Below are positions 1 through 10,889 of a DNA stretch of 31,004 nt, piece by piece. The notes beneath the pieces are model-generated. The model was not told the origin of the DNA. It ran no database searches and saw only the letters and a program-made list of their open reading frames with translations. Made by a program: the position numbers and the translations under genes. The DNA is from Pelomyxa schiedti. Lineage: Eukaryota > Evosea > Pelobiontida > Pelomyxidae. The DNA lies in NCBI GenBank assembly GCA_020536535.1, contig JAHLWZ010000297.1, positions 1 to 31,004 of the forward strand. The letters run 5' to 3'. Each line of letters begins with the position of its first letter. Positions within the stretch are counted from its first letter, which is position 1.

Positions 1-2
1 CT

Positions 3-149
3 GTGTCCCTGGCCGCCGCGCCCACGCCCCCCCTCGCCTCCGCGTGCCAACACGTGGGCCACAACGGCAGCGGCACGTCCGCCAGCCGCATGCAGTGCCT
101 CTGCGCCAAGTGCCGTGCCACATCCTCCGGCCTCGGGGGGGGCACGTGA
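3..149 (+). CDS. Possible C-terminal end of an upstream gene (partial)
   Basis: An open frame enters from the left edge and ends at a TGA at 147-149. It reads as about 48 residues with a Cys/His-bearing stretch (ACQHVGHNG, then MQCLCAKCRA) and a Gly/Ser tail. The Cys spacing is faintly zinc-binding in style, but too little is visible to name a family. The region is very GC-rich, so open frames are easy to find by chance. It could equally be non-coding 5' sequence of the next gene. Confidence 0.3.
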   Translation: MSLAAAPTPPLASACQHVGHNGSGTSASRMQCLCAKCRATSSGLGGGT

Positions 150-406
150 CATCTCACCGTTTCTACTACTTGTTTGGCTGAAACAGTTGATCCCAGAGAT
201 CAACAAACCCAGAACGAAGATTGTTCGTGTGGAGGTGTGTTCAGCATCACTTCCGTAAGGACGAACTTCGTCATCACCGTCTTTACGGTAACTCTCAGAA
301 GGAGAAACCGCTCTCCTTCTATAAATAACAAATGTTCGAGTCTAAAGATCGTGATCAGCGTTGTTCCGTGCACAAACACAGAACACAACAATTTTCGGGA
401 TCGTTG
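150..406. other. Intergenic or 5' leader region
   Basis: About 250 bp separate the putative upstream stop from the chosen start of the large gene at 407. An in-frame ATG at 332 could add 25 residues to that gene. No TATA box or other regulatory motif is recognised. Confidence 0.4.
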
Positions 407-3400
407 ATGAGGCATAACAACAGCACCGGTGCGGCTCACCACGACGACACAAGCAACGACGGCGACAACAGCGACAACGTCGCCGCAGCGGCGGCGGAGG
501 AGGAGGACAAGGGGGGGGCCCACCACGCCCGGCACCACAACCACACCAGCAGCAGCAGCAGGCACCACCACCACCACCACGACGGCGGGAGCAGCAGCAG
601 CAAGCACCATCACCACCACGCCACCCACTCCTCCACGTCCCCCTCCCCCGCACGCAGCCGCGACGGCGACGACGACGAGGACTGCGACGCGCCGCGGGGT
701 ACAAACGACGGCCGGTGGGGAGCCCGGGACCACCCACCCTGCGTCGAGCCCACCACGCCCCGGCGTGCGGTCGATGGCACCCAAGTGTACGATGGAGACG
801 CAGAGGGAGAGGGAGAGGGAGAGCGCGGGGACCAAAGGGGGTCGCCCTCGCGGCTGCTACTACAGTCATTGGAGCAGATACGGGGCCACATAGAGAGGAA
901 GAGCGCGGAGAAGCTGCTCGACGCGGGCGTGGCCGCGCCCGCGGTGGGGGCGGTGGGGGCGGAGGCGCGGGGGGGGAGCCCGGGGGGGCGGGAGGACGGG
1001 AGGGGCACGGTGGGCGGGTGGGGCCGCATGACGAGGAACCTGGACGGGTTCTCGGAGAAGGCGCGGTCGCGGAGCGAGACGCCGCCAAAGTCGAGCTCGG
1101 CGCCGCTGCGATCCCACAGCGCGCTGCAGCGAACCGTGTTCACTAAGATGAGAGGTGCGACGCCTGTTTCGGACGGGGACCCCGCAACACAGTGTTCTAC
1201 CCCGGGTGGGTCAACAAAGGTGGGTCCCTAGCTGTTGCATACTTTGGAACTAATTCCGGAACCAGGAAAACGTGGAGCAGGAATCTAATTTGGACACAGA
1301 TGTATCACTTGTAATCCCTAGGAAACGTCAACGTTCCAGGCCGGGACTGCCGCAGCTTTTTTCTGACTCGAGTTCGTCACCTTCCCCAGAACTGCCTAGT
1401 AGAAGTCCAAGTGGAGAGCTGGCATCTGGAGATTCTGCTTTGGCATACTCGGCATCGGCACGTGACAGTGCAGAGGGATCCCCAAACAGAGTTAATATGC
1501 CATCCACACCCTCAAAACTGGCACAAATGACTTTGGCCACTTCCCCCGTAAATTCGCCCGCAACCCCTCCTCTCAGCCAATCCCCTCTTCCTCCGATTCT
1601 TCCAGCCGAGAAGAGTACACCAACAAAGCCACCGGCCGGACGTAACAGAAGTGCTACTGTAATTTCTCTTCCCCCATCTGCGAGCCCAATCCAAAGCCGC
1701 AACCGTAGCGCTAGCATTGTTGATATGCCACCAGGGCCAGGTTCAAGTGGGATTATTGGAGTTGTGGGAGGAGTCAGTGACTGTGGCGAACATGTTGCTG
1801 CCGTAAATGCGTGGTCTCGCACGCGTTCTGCCTGCGTCACAGCCCTTTCAATTAGACGGGAATCAGCATGTGCTGTTCTGCGGGAAACTATTACAGCTTG
1901 GAGGGGGAATTCCATCTTTGCCAGTGGGAAGTTGCCGGCGTTGACAGAGTAAGAAATTTCAGTACATATTACAAACTAACTTGACGATACAGAGAAAATA
2001 AAATTCTTCATTGGAGGATTGTTGAGCTTCTCTCTTTTTGCATTCCAAACATGGGAATGAAGCAACATTCCCTGATACTTCGATTCCTAAGAACTTCTGT
2101 TAACAATGAGAATGTTGTTGCATTCAGGAAGTACTGAACCCTTTAATGATTGTTTCCATAATTAATGTCTAAAAAGGATTCTGTCTCTGTGCCTTTCATA
2201 TCTCTTTTTACATGATCCACATGCGGGGGTAGCATATGTTATGTCCAGACCTGATACCTTCCGCCTGCTCTCTGGGACACTCAAAAGTACAACAGAGTGC
2301 AATAAAAGTACTACTGAGGGCACAACAGGCGACGGGTGCATTTGTGGGCATAGGTTTTTCAATGTCTTCTCACTTGCTGAGGCAGTTACTCGATCAGATC
2401 TTGGAGGGGTTGCAGACGCTGTTGTTCTAAGCGAACTGTTTTCATTATTCACCTCCCGCAACCCCTCTGGAGACAAAGGAGAATCTGGAACCTCCTGTGA
2501 TAACAATACCAGAAGGCATTCACTTGCTACCAACAGCCTCAGTGCTGCTCTTAGAAATATTCTCAATACTGGGCGTTCGTGTCCTGAATTGGAAGTGCAC
2601 ATGAACGTACTGCATACCAGCCTTGGAGATAAACCAAAGGAGAATAATTCTACATCAGGAGGAGCGAGGATGAGTGGCAGTGGCTCCAGTTCAGGCAGCG
2701 CAGGCGGAAGTCCTAGGAACAGCACTAGCACCTCGTATTCGATGCCCCGGGGTTACACAGGAAGCCCACTAGGAGGGGTCGCAATTGACCCTAAAGACTG
2801 TGAAAAGTGTCTCCTGTGCTTCCTCTTCAATGCACAGTTTTATGCCACTTCGTCTGGTACTTGTGCCACGCCTCCTGGAAGTGATAAAAGCTCCACTAGC
2901 CCGTTCAACACAAAGAAACCAAAACAACCTGCCTCACAATCTGCCCTAAGGGGATCTGGATCAGCTTCCTCAGAATCAGCAGAGACTGAGGCTTTTGAGT
3001 GTTTATGTTCCGGTGTAGGCGAGAGTGTTACTATGGACCTTCTCGGTACACTACTTGCATTGAATCCTGGGGCAATTCTATCGTTTGCTCCCCACAAGAA
3101 AATGTTTGTTGAGTTTATTGTGGGTCAAATGAGTCTGGCCAAGCATAACAAGACTCCACAAGCATCGAATATTAGACTGTGTGCCGTAGAATTGGCAGTT
3201 CGACTTGTACGATCTGTCACAGACTCCCTTGCAAATAGCGTGAAGCAGCCTGGAATTCGACCACGCAGCGGAAGTACAAATGCATCTCCACGTGGAGACG
3301 ATTCCAGCCGCACTATGGAGCCTACTCGTGTGGCATTTCTTTCACCCGTTATCAAGTTTATGTGGGAAGTTGCTGTAAGCTACCCAGATGAGGTTGTAAT

Positions 3401-5494
3401 GGTTGGTCAAGTCTTAAGACTGATGAGCGAGCTTGCCATTACAGCACCTTCTGTAATGATGTTTGCCACCCAACAACAGGTATTATTCAATAGCCTCAAA
3501 TGGGTTTTCTCTCGCGGTTCTTCTGAATCCAGTAAGAATGGTCAGAAGTCATGGGATGTTTCTACCTTATCTGCCCATTTTGGCGTTCTGAACTCCACTC
3601 CTTTACTGAAGAACAAGTTTTCCGACGCCGTAGCCGATATTCTTATTGATGGTATCTCCAAGCATCTACAGCATTTCCGTGACCAGCAGCAAGTATTTGA
3701 ACAACAACAAAAGGCGTTCATCCGCCACAAGCATAAAAAACACTCCAAGCGAGTCACTTCCTTCACTCCTGCCATGGACCTTCCTCCTCCACCAACAGCA
3801 ACGCATCAAGCCATGCTTCGATGTCTATTTCTTCTCCTACAAAGTCCTCCTCCTACAAAAACTGGGAACAAAGGGGAAAGTGAGACCAATTCTTCAGCAT
3901 TACGTGATAGCCCACCTTTCACCTCGTCGATATCTCAGCTTATCCTTCCAGTTTGTAATATATCTGTGGCACTACCCTGTAGTAAGAGCGACAAACTCCC
4001 GTGGGTTCCTTGGTTTTTTTCTTCGTTCCACCTAACTCCTCTTACAGAGCGATAGCACTTCTAGTCTTATTGACAGAATCTCATCCACGTGAAATTGTTT
4101 ATGCTTTTGCCAATTCACCAACAGCACTTCGCAGTATCGGTACATTGTTGCATACACTCACCCTAAGTGTGTATCCAACAAATACAGCCAAGGAATCTCC
4201 GAGTGGGATCTATTCACCCTTTCAACTAAAGTCTATATGTCAATTTACATTCATCCTCCTCCAAAACTGGCCTGTTGGTGAATATGGCTCTGTTGTTGCC
4301 AAGGCACTTTCATATGTGACTAAGGAATTAGTCAGCGCAGTTACTGCCTTGAAGGATACACAACTTATGGAATCTGCAGTGCAAATTGTGCAGAAGCCAT
4401 TACACCAGACAGTTGGAAAAGTGGAAAATCAAGATCCTAAAAGTGCTACTGGAACAGAAAGTGAGGAGTCTACTGATAGTTCCACAGGCAGTTCTAGTGG
4501 GAGTTCCAGTGAAAGTGATACCGCATCAAGCGCAAGTGAGGATCCCCAGCAAGACGGACCTTTTATGGTTGTTCACCGAAGTGTTGTTGAAAAACTTTTT
4601 ACCGAGTTCAGTAGCACTGGCGAGCATCATATTCCTGAACTTCCTCCTGTGTCTCCCCAAGTTGCACCCAAATCAGTTAAGAAACGCCACAGCCACTCCC
4701 CCAAGCACGATCATAAAAAGACACACCATCAAGAAAGAAAACTCTCAGGCAAAACCCCTCCCGCCAGTCCTACGTCCGAATCACCACAAGAAGACGACGA
4801 AGAACCCCCTCAAAGGAGAAACTTGCTATCTACACACACATACATACACTCAGCACACTCCCTTCCCCAAATTCCCACTCAACAGCTTCATCAAATCCCC
4901 AGGATTCCCTCCGCGATTTACGTTGAGGAACCACCAAGCGATGAAGAAACCCAACAACAGCAGCACCAGCAACAAGTAGCTTCTGCCTCGCATTCACTCC
5001 GGCACAGCCGGCACCACTCGCGGGAACACCAGCGGCCAACATCCGCGGAAAGGTCATTATCCCCTTCATCATCCCCGTCGCCAGGTTCATCCCCATCGGG
5101 GTCCCCTCTCCGTGATATCCAAGGTTATTCACCAATCCCGCTTAACAAAGGACACACATGCACCACACAATATCCATTTCCATCGCCGGTCCACTATTCA
5201 CCCTATTCACCCCTCCCATACAACAACAGCAACAACACCAATCACTCACCACCGCCCTATGCCTTCCCGCTTCCAGTATCAATCAGCAATTCGAGTAAGT
5301 ACCATCATGTATCCTCTGTTTTCGTACCCCCGCTGCAGCCTGTACCACTGAATCCCTACACGCACAGCAGTACCTACACACAATTACCATCGGCACCTGT
5401 GCCGGCCCCGATACCACTACCTCCTCATATTAATACATCACCACTTAGTAGAAGGCGGCCTCTGACACCTACTGTCTATGTAAGAAAATTTTGA
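407..5494 (+). CDS. Large (~1634 aa) helical protein with low-complexity ends, family not recognised
   Basis: Five exons splice cleanly in phase: 407-1219, 1266-1948, 1993-2130, 2177-4000 and 4048-5494, with introns of 44-47 nt. The N-terminal ~500 residues are low complexity: acidic, His runs, Gly/Arg, then Ser/Pro with repeated RNRSAS/RNRSAT sites. From about residue 470 to 1290 the protein is a hydrophobic, alpha-helical, ARM-like solenoid without TM segments (for example HWRIVELLSFCIPNMG and VTMDLLGTLLALNPGA). It is interrupted by Ser/Gly linkers. The C-terminal ~330 residues are again His/Pro/Ser-rich. I cannot assign a family; a cytosolic scaffold of the helical-repeat kind is a guess from composition. 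The start may instead be the ATG at 332. The acceptor at 2176 (TCTAAAAAG) is weak but is supported by phase. The gene converges on the aquaporin, with only 79 bp between the two stop codons. Confidence 0.72.
437..700 (+). repeat. Low-complexity trinucleotide-rich coding tract (His/Ser/Asp)
   Basis: CAC/CAT, AGC and GAC-type triplets dominate, giving runs of six and five histidines separated by Ser and Gly/Asp blocks in the large protein. Both strands and several frames stay open here, which explains the many overlapping open frames. Confidence 0.6.
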
Positions 5495-5573
5495 CTGTGA
5501 ATAAGTGTTCTGCACCAAATGTGTTTGCTAAGGTGAAAGAAAGAAACACTAAAAAAGATTGAATTCCCTTATT

Positions 5574-7002
5574 TTAATGTGGCAAAAAGATTATAAAGTA
5601 GAGAGCGGCGGCAACGATGGAGCCGGAAAGGGGTCCTGCCCAATATCTGGTAATACAATTTAGTAGTGAAAATAAGCAATTGTATACTTACATGTATTGG
5701 TAGTCCCAGTAGTTTGCAACAATTGCCGGTCCAAGAGACCTTGCTGGGTTTAGACTGCACCCGGTCAATGGTCCAATGAAAAATATCTTGGCACAGGTAA
5801 ACACCAGTAACGCAAACAAGGACACACCATTGAAATGATAACACACCAGACAGCAAGAGGTAACAGTAAACGCTTGTTATCGGGCTTTGAAAATGTTATA
5901 TGTTGCGGTTTTAAGGAAGTTTGGAACCTTGGTTGGGTGAAGAGCCATCATCAAGATTACAAATACAAACATCCCAGTGCACAAAGTCTCTAAGATATAA
6001 GCTTTCCATCCTTCTATTGTGCAGACATTTGCTCCAAGATATGAGTTCATCTGCATAAATTTAGTAGGACTACACTAAAATGGAACTATACTGCATCTGG
6101 AACAGTGAGATAAACCAAGGCCGCACCTGCAATAGCACCCAGGCACTGGCAGAATAGATAACATATCGCACGTATGACTTTTGTTTTGCGTAGCAGTGCG
6201 AAGGCAAATGTCACCTGTCAATAAGAATATATTTTACTTAAAATCACCAATTCTTGAAGATGGAGCGAAGATTTACTGCTGGACTGTAAAAATACAGAAT
6301 TAGTAGTGTGTATGCATTGTCATGGAGTGAGTTAGTGCGCGGTTACAATGCTAACATGATAGGCGCCTATGCGAGCAGTGTTTGGTAGTGGTACTTGAAG
6401 TGCCCTCCGCTGACAGTATCAAAGGTCATGATGAGTGCTGCCAAAGTACTAGCAAAAGTCATGCAGACCTTTGGAGATTTCCCAACGTGATTCACAAACA
6501 ATTGGCATGCTGATAAAAACCTGAATTCCACCTAAACTTCGAGACTCGGAGGTAACTGAGCCACAACCTAGCACCGATCCGTTAAAAGAAAAAAAAGGGA
6601 TATCTCTCACCCACAAACACCAGTAGTAGTGTTCCTATGAACTCGGCCACACACGGCCTCCATAATTTGACCAGGGTCCTCAACCACTCTGGGTGCTACC
6701 CAACCCGTCCCAGTAACCATCGTTATAGATTCATTAACGAGTACATAATAATATACAAAATACAAAATACAAATGTGTGAGTGAGGGTGGAGATGGTAGT
6801 AATGCTATTAGGCCATCAAGCGAGTGCACTCACACACCTTATTTTTAGGGAGATGATCTGCGGATCCACCCTCTGACACTGTGCTCTCGAAGATCCCACC
6901 CTCCTCACGATCTTCAGTTATGTCGTTTATTGACGTTGACGAGTGTCGTCTTTCCGGGTCTGACAACAGCCCCTTGCCTGCTCCGTCGTCCGTGTCTCCC
7001 AT
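5574..7002 (-). CDS. Aquaporin (MIP-family water/solute channel), 280 aa, nine exons
   Basis: Exons in reading order: 6838-7002, 6611-6695, 6395-6509, 6277-6283, 6092-6214, 5928-6050, 5828-5884, 5692-5786, 5574-5646; they sum to 843 nt. The family is clear. TM1 is AEFIGTLLLVFV. Loop B has SGGHFNPAVTFAF with the first NPA at residues 122-124. TM3 follows with QCLGAIAGAALVYL, TM4 with ETLCTGMFVF, TM5 with PLAVWCVIISM, loop E with GPLTGCSLNPARSLGPA (second NPA at 238-240, followed by Arg241), and TM6 with YWAGPLSGSIVAAALY. Both pore NPA boxes and the filter arginine are intact, so the channel should be functional in a membrane. A ~55-residue acidic/Ser N-terminal tail precedes TM1. The first NPA box is split across three exons, the middle one only 7 nt. 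The gene is divergent from the longin gene, with a 276-bp shared upstream region. Confidence 0.9.
6277..6283 (-). other. 7-nt microexon encoding the core of the first aquaporin NPA box
   Basis: On the minus strand the 7 nt TCCAGCA lie between an acceptor (TTTTTACAG) and a donor (GTAAAT). The upstream exon ends GGGCACTTCAA and the downstream exon begins GTGACATTT. Joining them gives GGHFN-P-A-VTF, exactly the aquaporin consensus. Skipping the exon would remove Pro-Ala and shift the frame. Flanking introns are 6284-6394 (111 nt) and 6215-6276 (62 nt). Confidence 0.88.
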
Positions 7003-7278
7003 CTTTTTTTTTTTTTGTTTCCCTCCTTCTTCCCTGAAGCTGTTTCTTCTTCATGCCCTGATGAAACCAATCAATAGTGCCGAGAGTTTGTATCAGAGAC
7101 CTCTGGTACATACATGCATGTATGTAACTCTCCCAGAACCACAAATGGAGCAGTATCCTGGGCCTCAGATCTCTGCTATCTTAGAGATTTTTGGGGAAAA
7201 CAATCAAGGCTTGATCGTCGTTTCGTTGTTGTGAGAGTAGAGAGGGTTACGACGGCAGGCATCCCATAACCAGGAAAG

Positions 7279-8382
7279 ATGTCGATTGTGTATGGCATAG
7301 TAGCGAGGGCGGACACCATCGTGGCCGAGTACAGCCCTACAACCGGCACATTCACGGAGATAACCAAGCAAATTCTGGGCCGGGTGCAGCACAGCAATGA
7401 CCACAGGATGACTTATGCCTACGAAAAGTACCCTTCTTGTTTCTCTCTTTGTTTGTTTAGTTGCTCTCCCGAACTAGTGGTGCCTGTGGCGCAATAGACG
7501 GCATCTTTTTGTGATTGCGTGTATTGGCGGTGTTATTTTTCTAATGGAGCGAAGCTTTTATTTCCACTTTATTGTAGAGTCCGGATTTGTCTTTTTATGC
7601 ATGACATCCAGTGACATGCCTCAGAGGTTTTATTATTATTATTGATTTTTCCTGATCTCCCACAAAATCAGAGTGGCGTTTACGTTCCTTGAGGACATCA
7701 AGAAGTGCTTCCAACAGGGTAAATACGCTGACAAAGCGAGATTTGCCGTGGCATTTGGATTAAATGAGGACTTTGCAGCTGTTCTTAGGCACCGCATGGT
7801 ATGTGTTGTGTAGGCATACTCGCATACTCAAATCACACTAATGCCCTGAAACTAACTGACATGCACAGGACTTCTATTCAACGGAGTATAAAGACGAGGG
7901 TGTAGAAATCGACATTGTCCAACCCTCCATTGAAAGTGTTGGTTAGTATTTTGGCTGTAATATAAACCTGTAGAGACTACACAAGAGTAGACCGTGTTGC
8001 TGAATCGTTAAAATAGAGAACATTCTTGAGAAAGATGAGCAGACACCGTTGGTTGTTGGCTCATCTGTGTTTGCTACAAAGTCAACCATGGAGTCAACAA
8101 AGGCCATGCTTGTTCCCGTCACAAAGAAAACACCGGCTCAACTCAAGCGAGAACAGAGGCTCACAAACCTCAAGCTGTTGTGCATCATTTTCTTCATGCT
8201 TGGGGTGTGTATCATTCATTGGCCTCTTTCTATAACCTTACTCACCACAACAGACCCTGATATACTTCATAGTGTGCCTGTGCTGTGGTGGTATGGCTTG
8301 GCAAGGTTGCCTGAATCCTCCATCACCCGCGTCATCCTCGTCGTCCTCATCATTCTCAGTGTCTAAATCCACTTCTCTGTGA
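7279..8382 (+). CDS. Longin-domain membrane protein, VAMP7-like, with degenerate SNARE region (245 aa)
   Basis: Six exons: 7279-7427, 7555-7626, 7672-7798, 7869-7941, 8017-8204, 8254-8382. The N-terminal ~120 residues are a longin domain aligning with VAMP7: MSIVYGIVARADTIVAEY, then EITKQILGRV, NFYFHFIVESGFVFLCM and RVAFTFLEDIKKCF. Near residues 194-216 there is a hydrophobic anchor, followed by a CCGGMAWQGC tail similar to the end of VAMP7, then a Ser-rich extension. The region between them should be an R-SNARE helix. It has no arginine where the zero layer belongs (roughly residues 133-185) and contains helix-breaking PLVVGSS. By family, longin proteins act in endosomal and lysosomal traffic. 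This one probably cannot serve as a standard R-SNARE, like plant phytolongins; that is inference. Confidence 0.82.
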
Positions 8383-8613
8383 TGGGGTATACCATACCTT
8401 TGTATCAACTTTCCAAGTAAGTAATAGGAACAGAATTAAGTTGTGAAATGTGTTTTACAGTTTACTATAAGCGTTGTTTTTGGTGGTAAAAACAACAAAA
8501 CAAATAGTTTGGAATCAGTTCATTGCCTTTTTTTTTGTACCTAAGAGGATGTAAGTACTGTGTTAGAGTGTGGGTTCGGGTACAAAACCTCAAAACTACA
8601 ATCAAAAAAGTCG

Positions 8614-9334
8614 TCACAGGGCTTCTGTGATGTCCTTGTCTTTCGCGTCGGTGTTCCACTTTAATTCAAAAGCACCAACAGCCATAAGAACACACGGCAG
8701 AATACAGCAGCCGATGATTATGCCCAAAAGCTCGGATATAACACAGCCAAGCCCAAGACCCCAGAGGACTGGGTCACAGTGATCTGGGTCAGTTCGAAAT
8801 ACAAGTCTTGGGCAAAGTAAGCTGTGGTTAAATTCAATGAGACATACACACAACCCATCAAAAATATGGCAAATTCGTCTGTAGACACTGTAAGTTAAGT
8901 GGAAAATGTAGAGAATAACTTACACAAACTTGATATGCCTTGTATAATTTTCAGCCGAGATTTTTTGAATTTGTCAATACCTTGTTTAAAAGTACCCTAG
9001 CTGTGTTTGAGGTATATGTATGTATTTAATCAACGGTATACGCACGAGGCATTATAGAAAAGGGAAATGGGAAAGAGACCTTTCGCATGTAGACAATGTA
9101 GAAAGCATTTGTAACAATAATAGCGAGTGCGGAAGCCACCAATTGACAGACGACATATACATTTACCTTCCCTAAGTGTGAAACAATGTACGGAGAACGA
9201 ACAAAAATAGTCACCTTGCTGTCACACTCGGCATTATATCGTGTCACTCCGGCAATCGCCAACGCAAGCGGAGGAAGGTTAACAGCAAGGGACTCTCCAC
9301 ACATGACCAACAGCCCAATTCCTTCCCGCCCCAT
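8614..9334 (-). CDS. Small multi-pass membrane protein, family not recognised (189 aa)
   Basis: Exons 9215-9334, 9046-9166, 8926-8980 and 8614-8887 join in phase (570 nt). Hydrophobic stretches lie near residues 5-30, 42-64 (VCQLVASALAIIVTNAFYIVY) and 138-170 (GLGCVISELLGIIIGCCILP, then a second half). A Lys/Arg-rich segment (KFKKSRLK) and a Cys-rich loop (HSLLCPRL, DPDHCDP) lie between TM2 and TM3. The C-terminus is polar. Three or four TM helices are likely. No family motif was recognised; it lacks a clear tetraspanin CCG signature. The second donor (9045) is the least certain junction. The gene is convergent with the longin gene and divergent from Rab7. Confidence 0.6.
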
Positions 9335-9729
9335 CCTCCTAAAATGCCCCCCCTTACACTCTTAACTCACTCTCCCAAATCAGCAACTCAACTTGAACCA
9401 GGCTCACAGGACAAAGATAAGAACGGACCAGTCACTCTTGTGCAGATCTTTCCTCCTAGCGTTGTTGCCTCTTTGCCGCTCTTGTTTTCTCAGTCGTTGT
9501 CGCTGGGTTGCCTTTCTAATTTTCTTCTGTATTGAAGACAGATCCAAGATTCTCTCCTCACACAGAATGACACCCTGGCAGGGCCCTGCTGCCTCCCAAT
9601 CACATTGTTTTGTTTGTGGAGTTGAACACCTGGGGCATCGTTTCGATCATGACACTGAACAACAATTACAGGAAGGTCGTTGGAGCTATTACAATCACAC
9701 GAATTTCGGTGCGGTAAATCTCGGACGCA
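9335..9729. promoter_or_regulatory. Divergent intergenic region between the small membrane protein gene and Rab7
   Basis: About 395 bp hold the 5' sides of two divergent genes. I see no conserved coding exon and no nameable promoter motif. Any promoter role is inferred only from position. Confidence 0.35.
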
Positions 9730-10754
9730 ATGGCGACACATAAGAAAACATTACTTAAGGTGATACTGTTGGGTGACAGCGGGTGCGTGCCGGCCGGTCT
9801 ATGACTCATCATCGTGCACGAAACTCTTTTCCCCTTTTTTTTTCCCCTTTAACAACAAATAAGTGTGGGAAAGACTTCTATTTTGAACCAGTTCTGTTCC
9901 TTTTTTTGCTGTCTAGAAGTTTAACCTTTTGAAAAAAAAGATATATGAATCACAAGTTTTCTATTGCATATAAAGCTACTATTGGAACAGACTTCTACAC
10001 GAAAGTATCTCCCGAAGTGTAACATCCAACAAAACTAAAGAAAGCCCTCTACCTGTAGGAAACACTTGTAGATGACCGGCTCGTTACTATGCAGGTGAAA
10101 GAGCGCAAATTTCTCTATGCTTAACTTTCTTCAAGTAGATATGGGATACTGCAGGCCAAGAACGCCACCAAAGTCTCGGCGTCGGTTTCTATCGAGGTTT
10201 ACCATTGTGCCTCAGTCAACAACAAAACTAACATTTATTTCAGGAGCTGACTGTTGCTTACTCGTTTTTGATGTTAATTCGTCCAAGTCTTTTGATAGCT
10301 TAGACAACTGGCGGCACCAGTTTTTAAGCCAAGCCGCTCCTTCCAACCCAGAATCATTTCCTTTTGTGGTCTATGGCAATAAGATTGACACTCCACACAC
10401 TCGAACGGTTTGTGCAGAGGAAACTTCGGTCTTCTAACAGTTGGAAAAAGGTTACAGAAAAAACCGCACTTGCTTGGTGCACGTCAAGAGGCAGCATCCC
10501 TTACTACGAGGTAATACCAGTCCCCAAGCAACAATTCTTAACATACAATTAGGGAAGTGCTAAGGAAGACGTGAATGTGGAGACAGCATTCCAGACTCTC
10601 GCCCGGAATTCCGTCAAAAATGAAGTAGCAGCTCCCTCAATGTAACACCTCCTCTAGCACCCAATCACATTAACATTCACTTCACAGAGACCATATAACC
10701 CTGCTAACACCCGCACCTGAGAAAGAGGAGAAAAAAGAGTCCGACTGTTGTTAG
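9730..10754 (+). CDS. RAB7: Rab7-type small GTPase (205 aa, nine exons)
   Basis: Exons: 9730-9782, 9864-9890, 9941-10004, 10059-10094, 10139-10196, 10244-10407, 10451-10510, 10553-10641, 10688-10754. The protein has the P-loop GDSGVGKTS (residues 15-23), effector region [12 protein letters not shown], switch [15 protein letters not shown] (62-74), GNKID (124-128) and GSAK (155-158, usually TSAK). It ends in Cys-Cys (204-205) for geranylgeranylation. [20 protein letters not shown] and the [14 protein letters not shown] block are Rab7-specific in style. Length matches Rab7 (about 207 aa). Rab7 controls late endosome and lysosome fusion and transport. All nucleotide-binding motifs are present, so it should be active. 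The last exon was accepted because it restores the CC end; without it the protein would stop after APSM. Confidence 0.93.
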
Positions 10755-10889
10755 AAGCCCCAAAACAAACAACACCCACCCAAAACGTATTCCTACATTT
10801 TCGCTTTCTGGTGCACTTTCCATTTCTCGTCTCATCAAATAGTGTTTTTCACCTAACATAGGAAAAACAAAAGAGAAAGTTGTTGGTAG

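Noticed and set aside
540-620. Run of six histidines, as if from a cloning tag
   Set aside because: It uses mixed native context with further His, Ser and Asp tracts and no vector sequence nearby; it is natural low complexity.
200-1143. Long open frames on the minus strand and in other plus frames over 200-1143
   Set aside because: They mirror the triplet-rich, GC-rich coding tract of the large gene; their proteins are only Arg/Pro/Val/Cys runs with no domain.
5569-5856. Minus-strand open frame over the end of the aquaporin gene
   Set aside because: It runs through two introns and out of frame with loop E; the spliced frame gives NPARSLGPA and TM6 instead.
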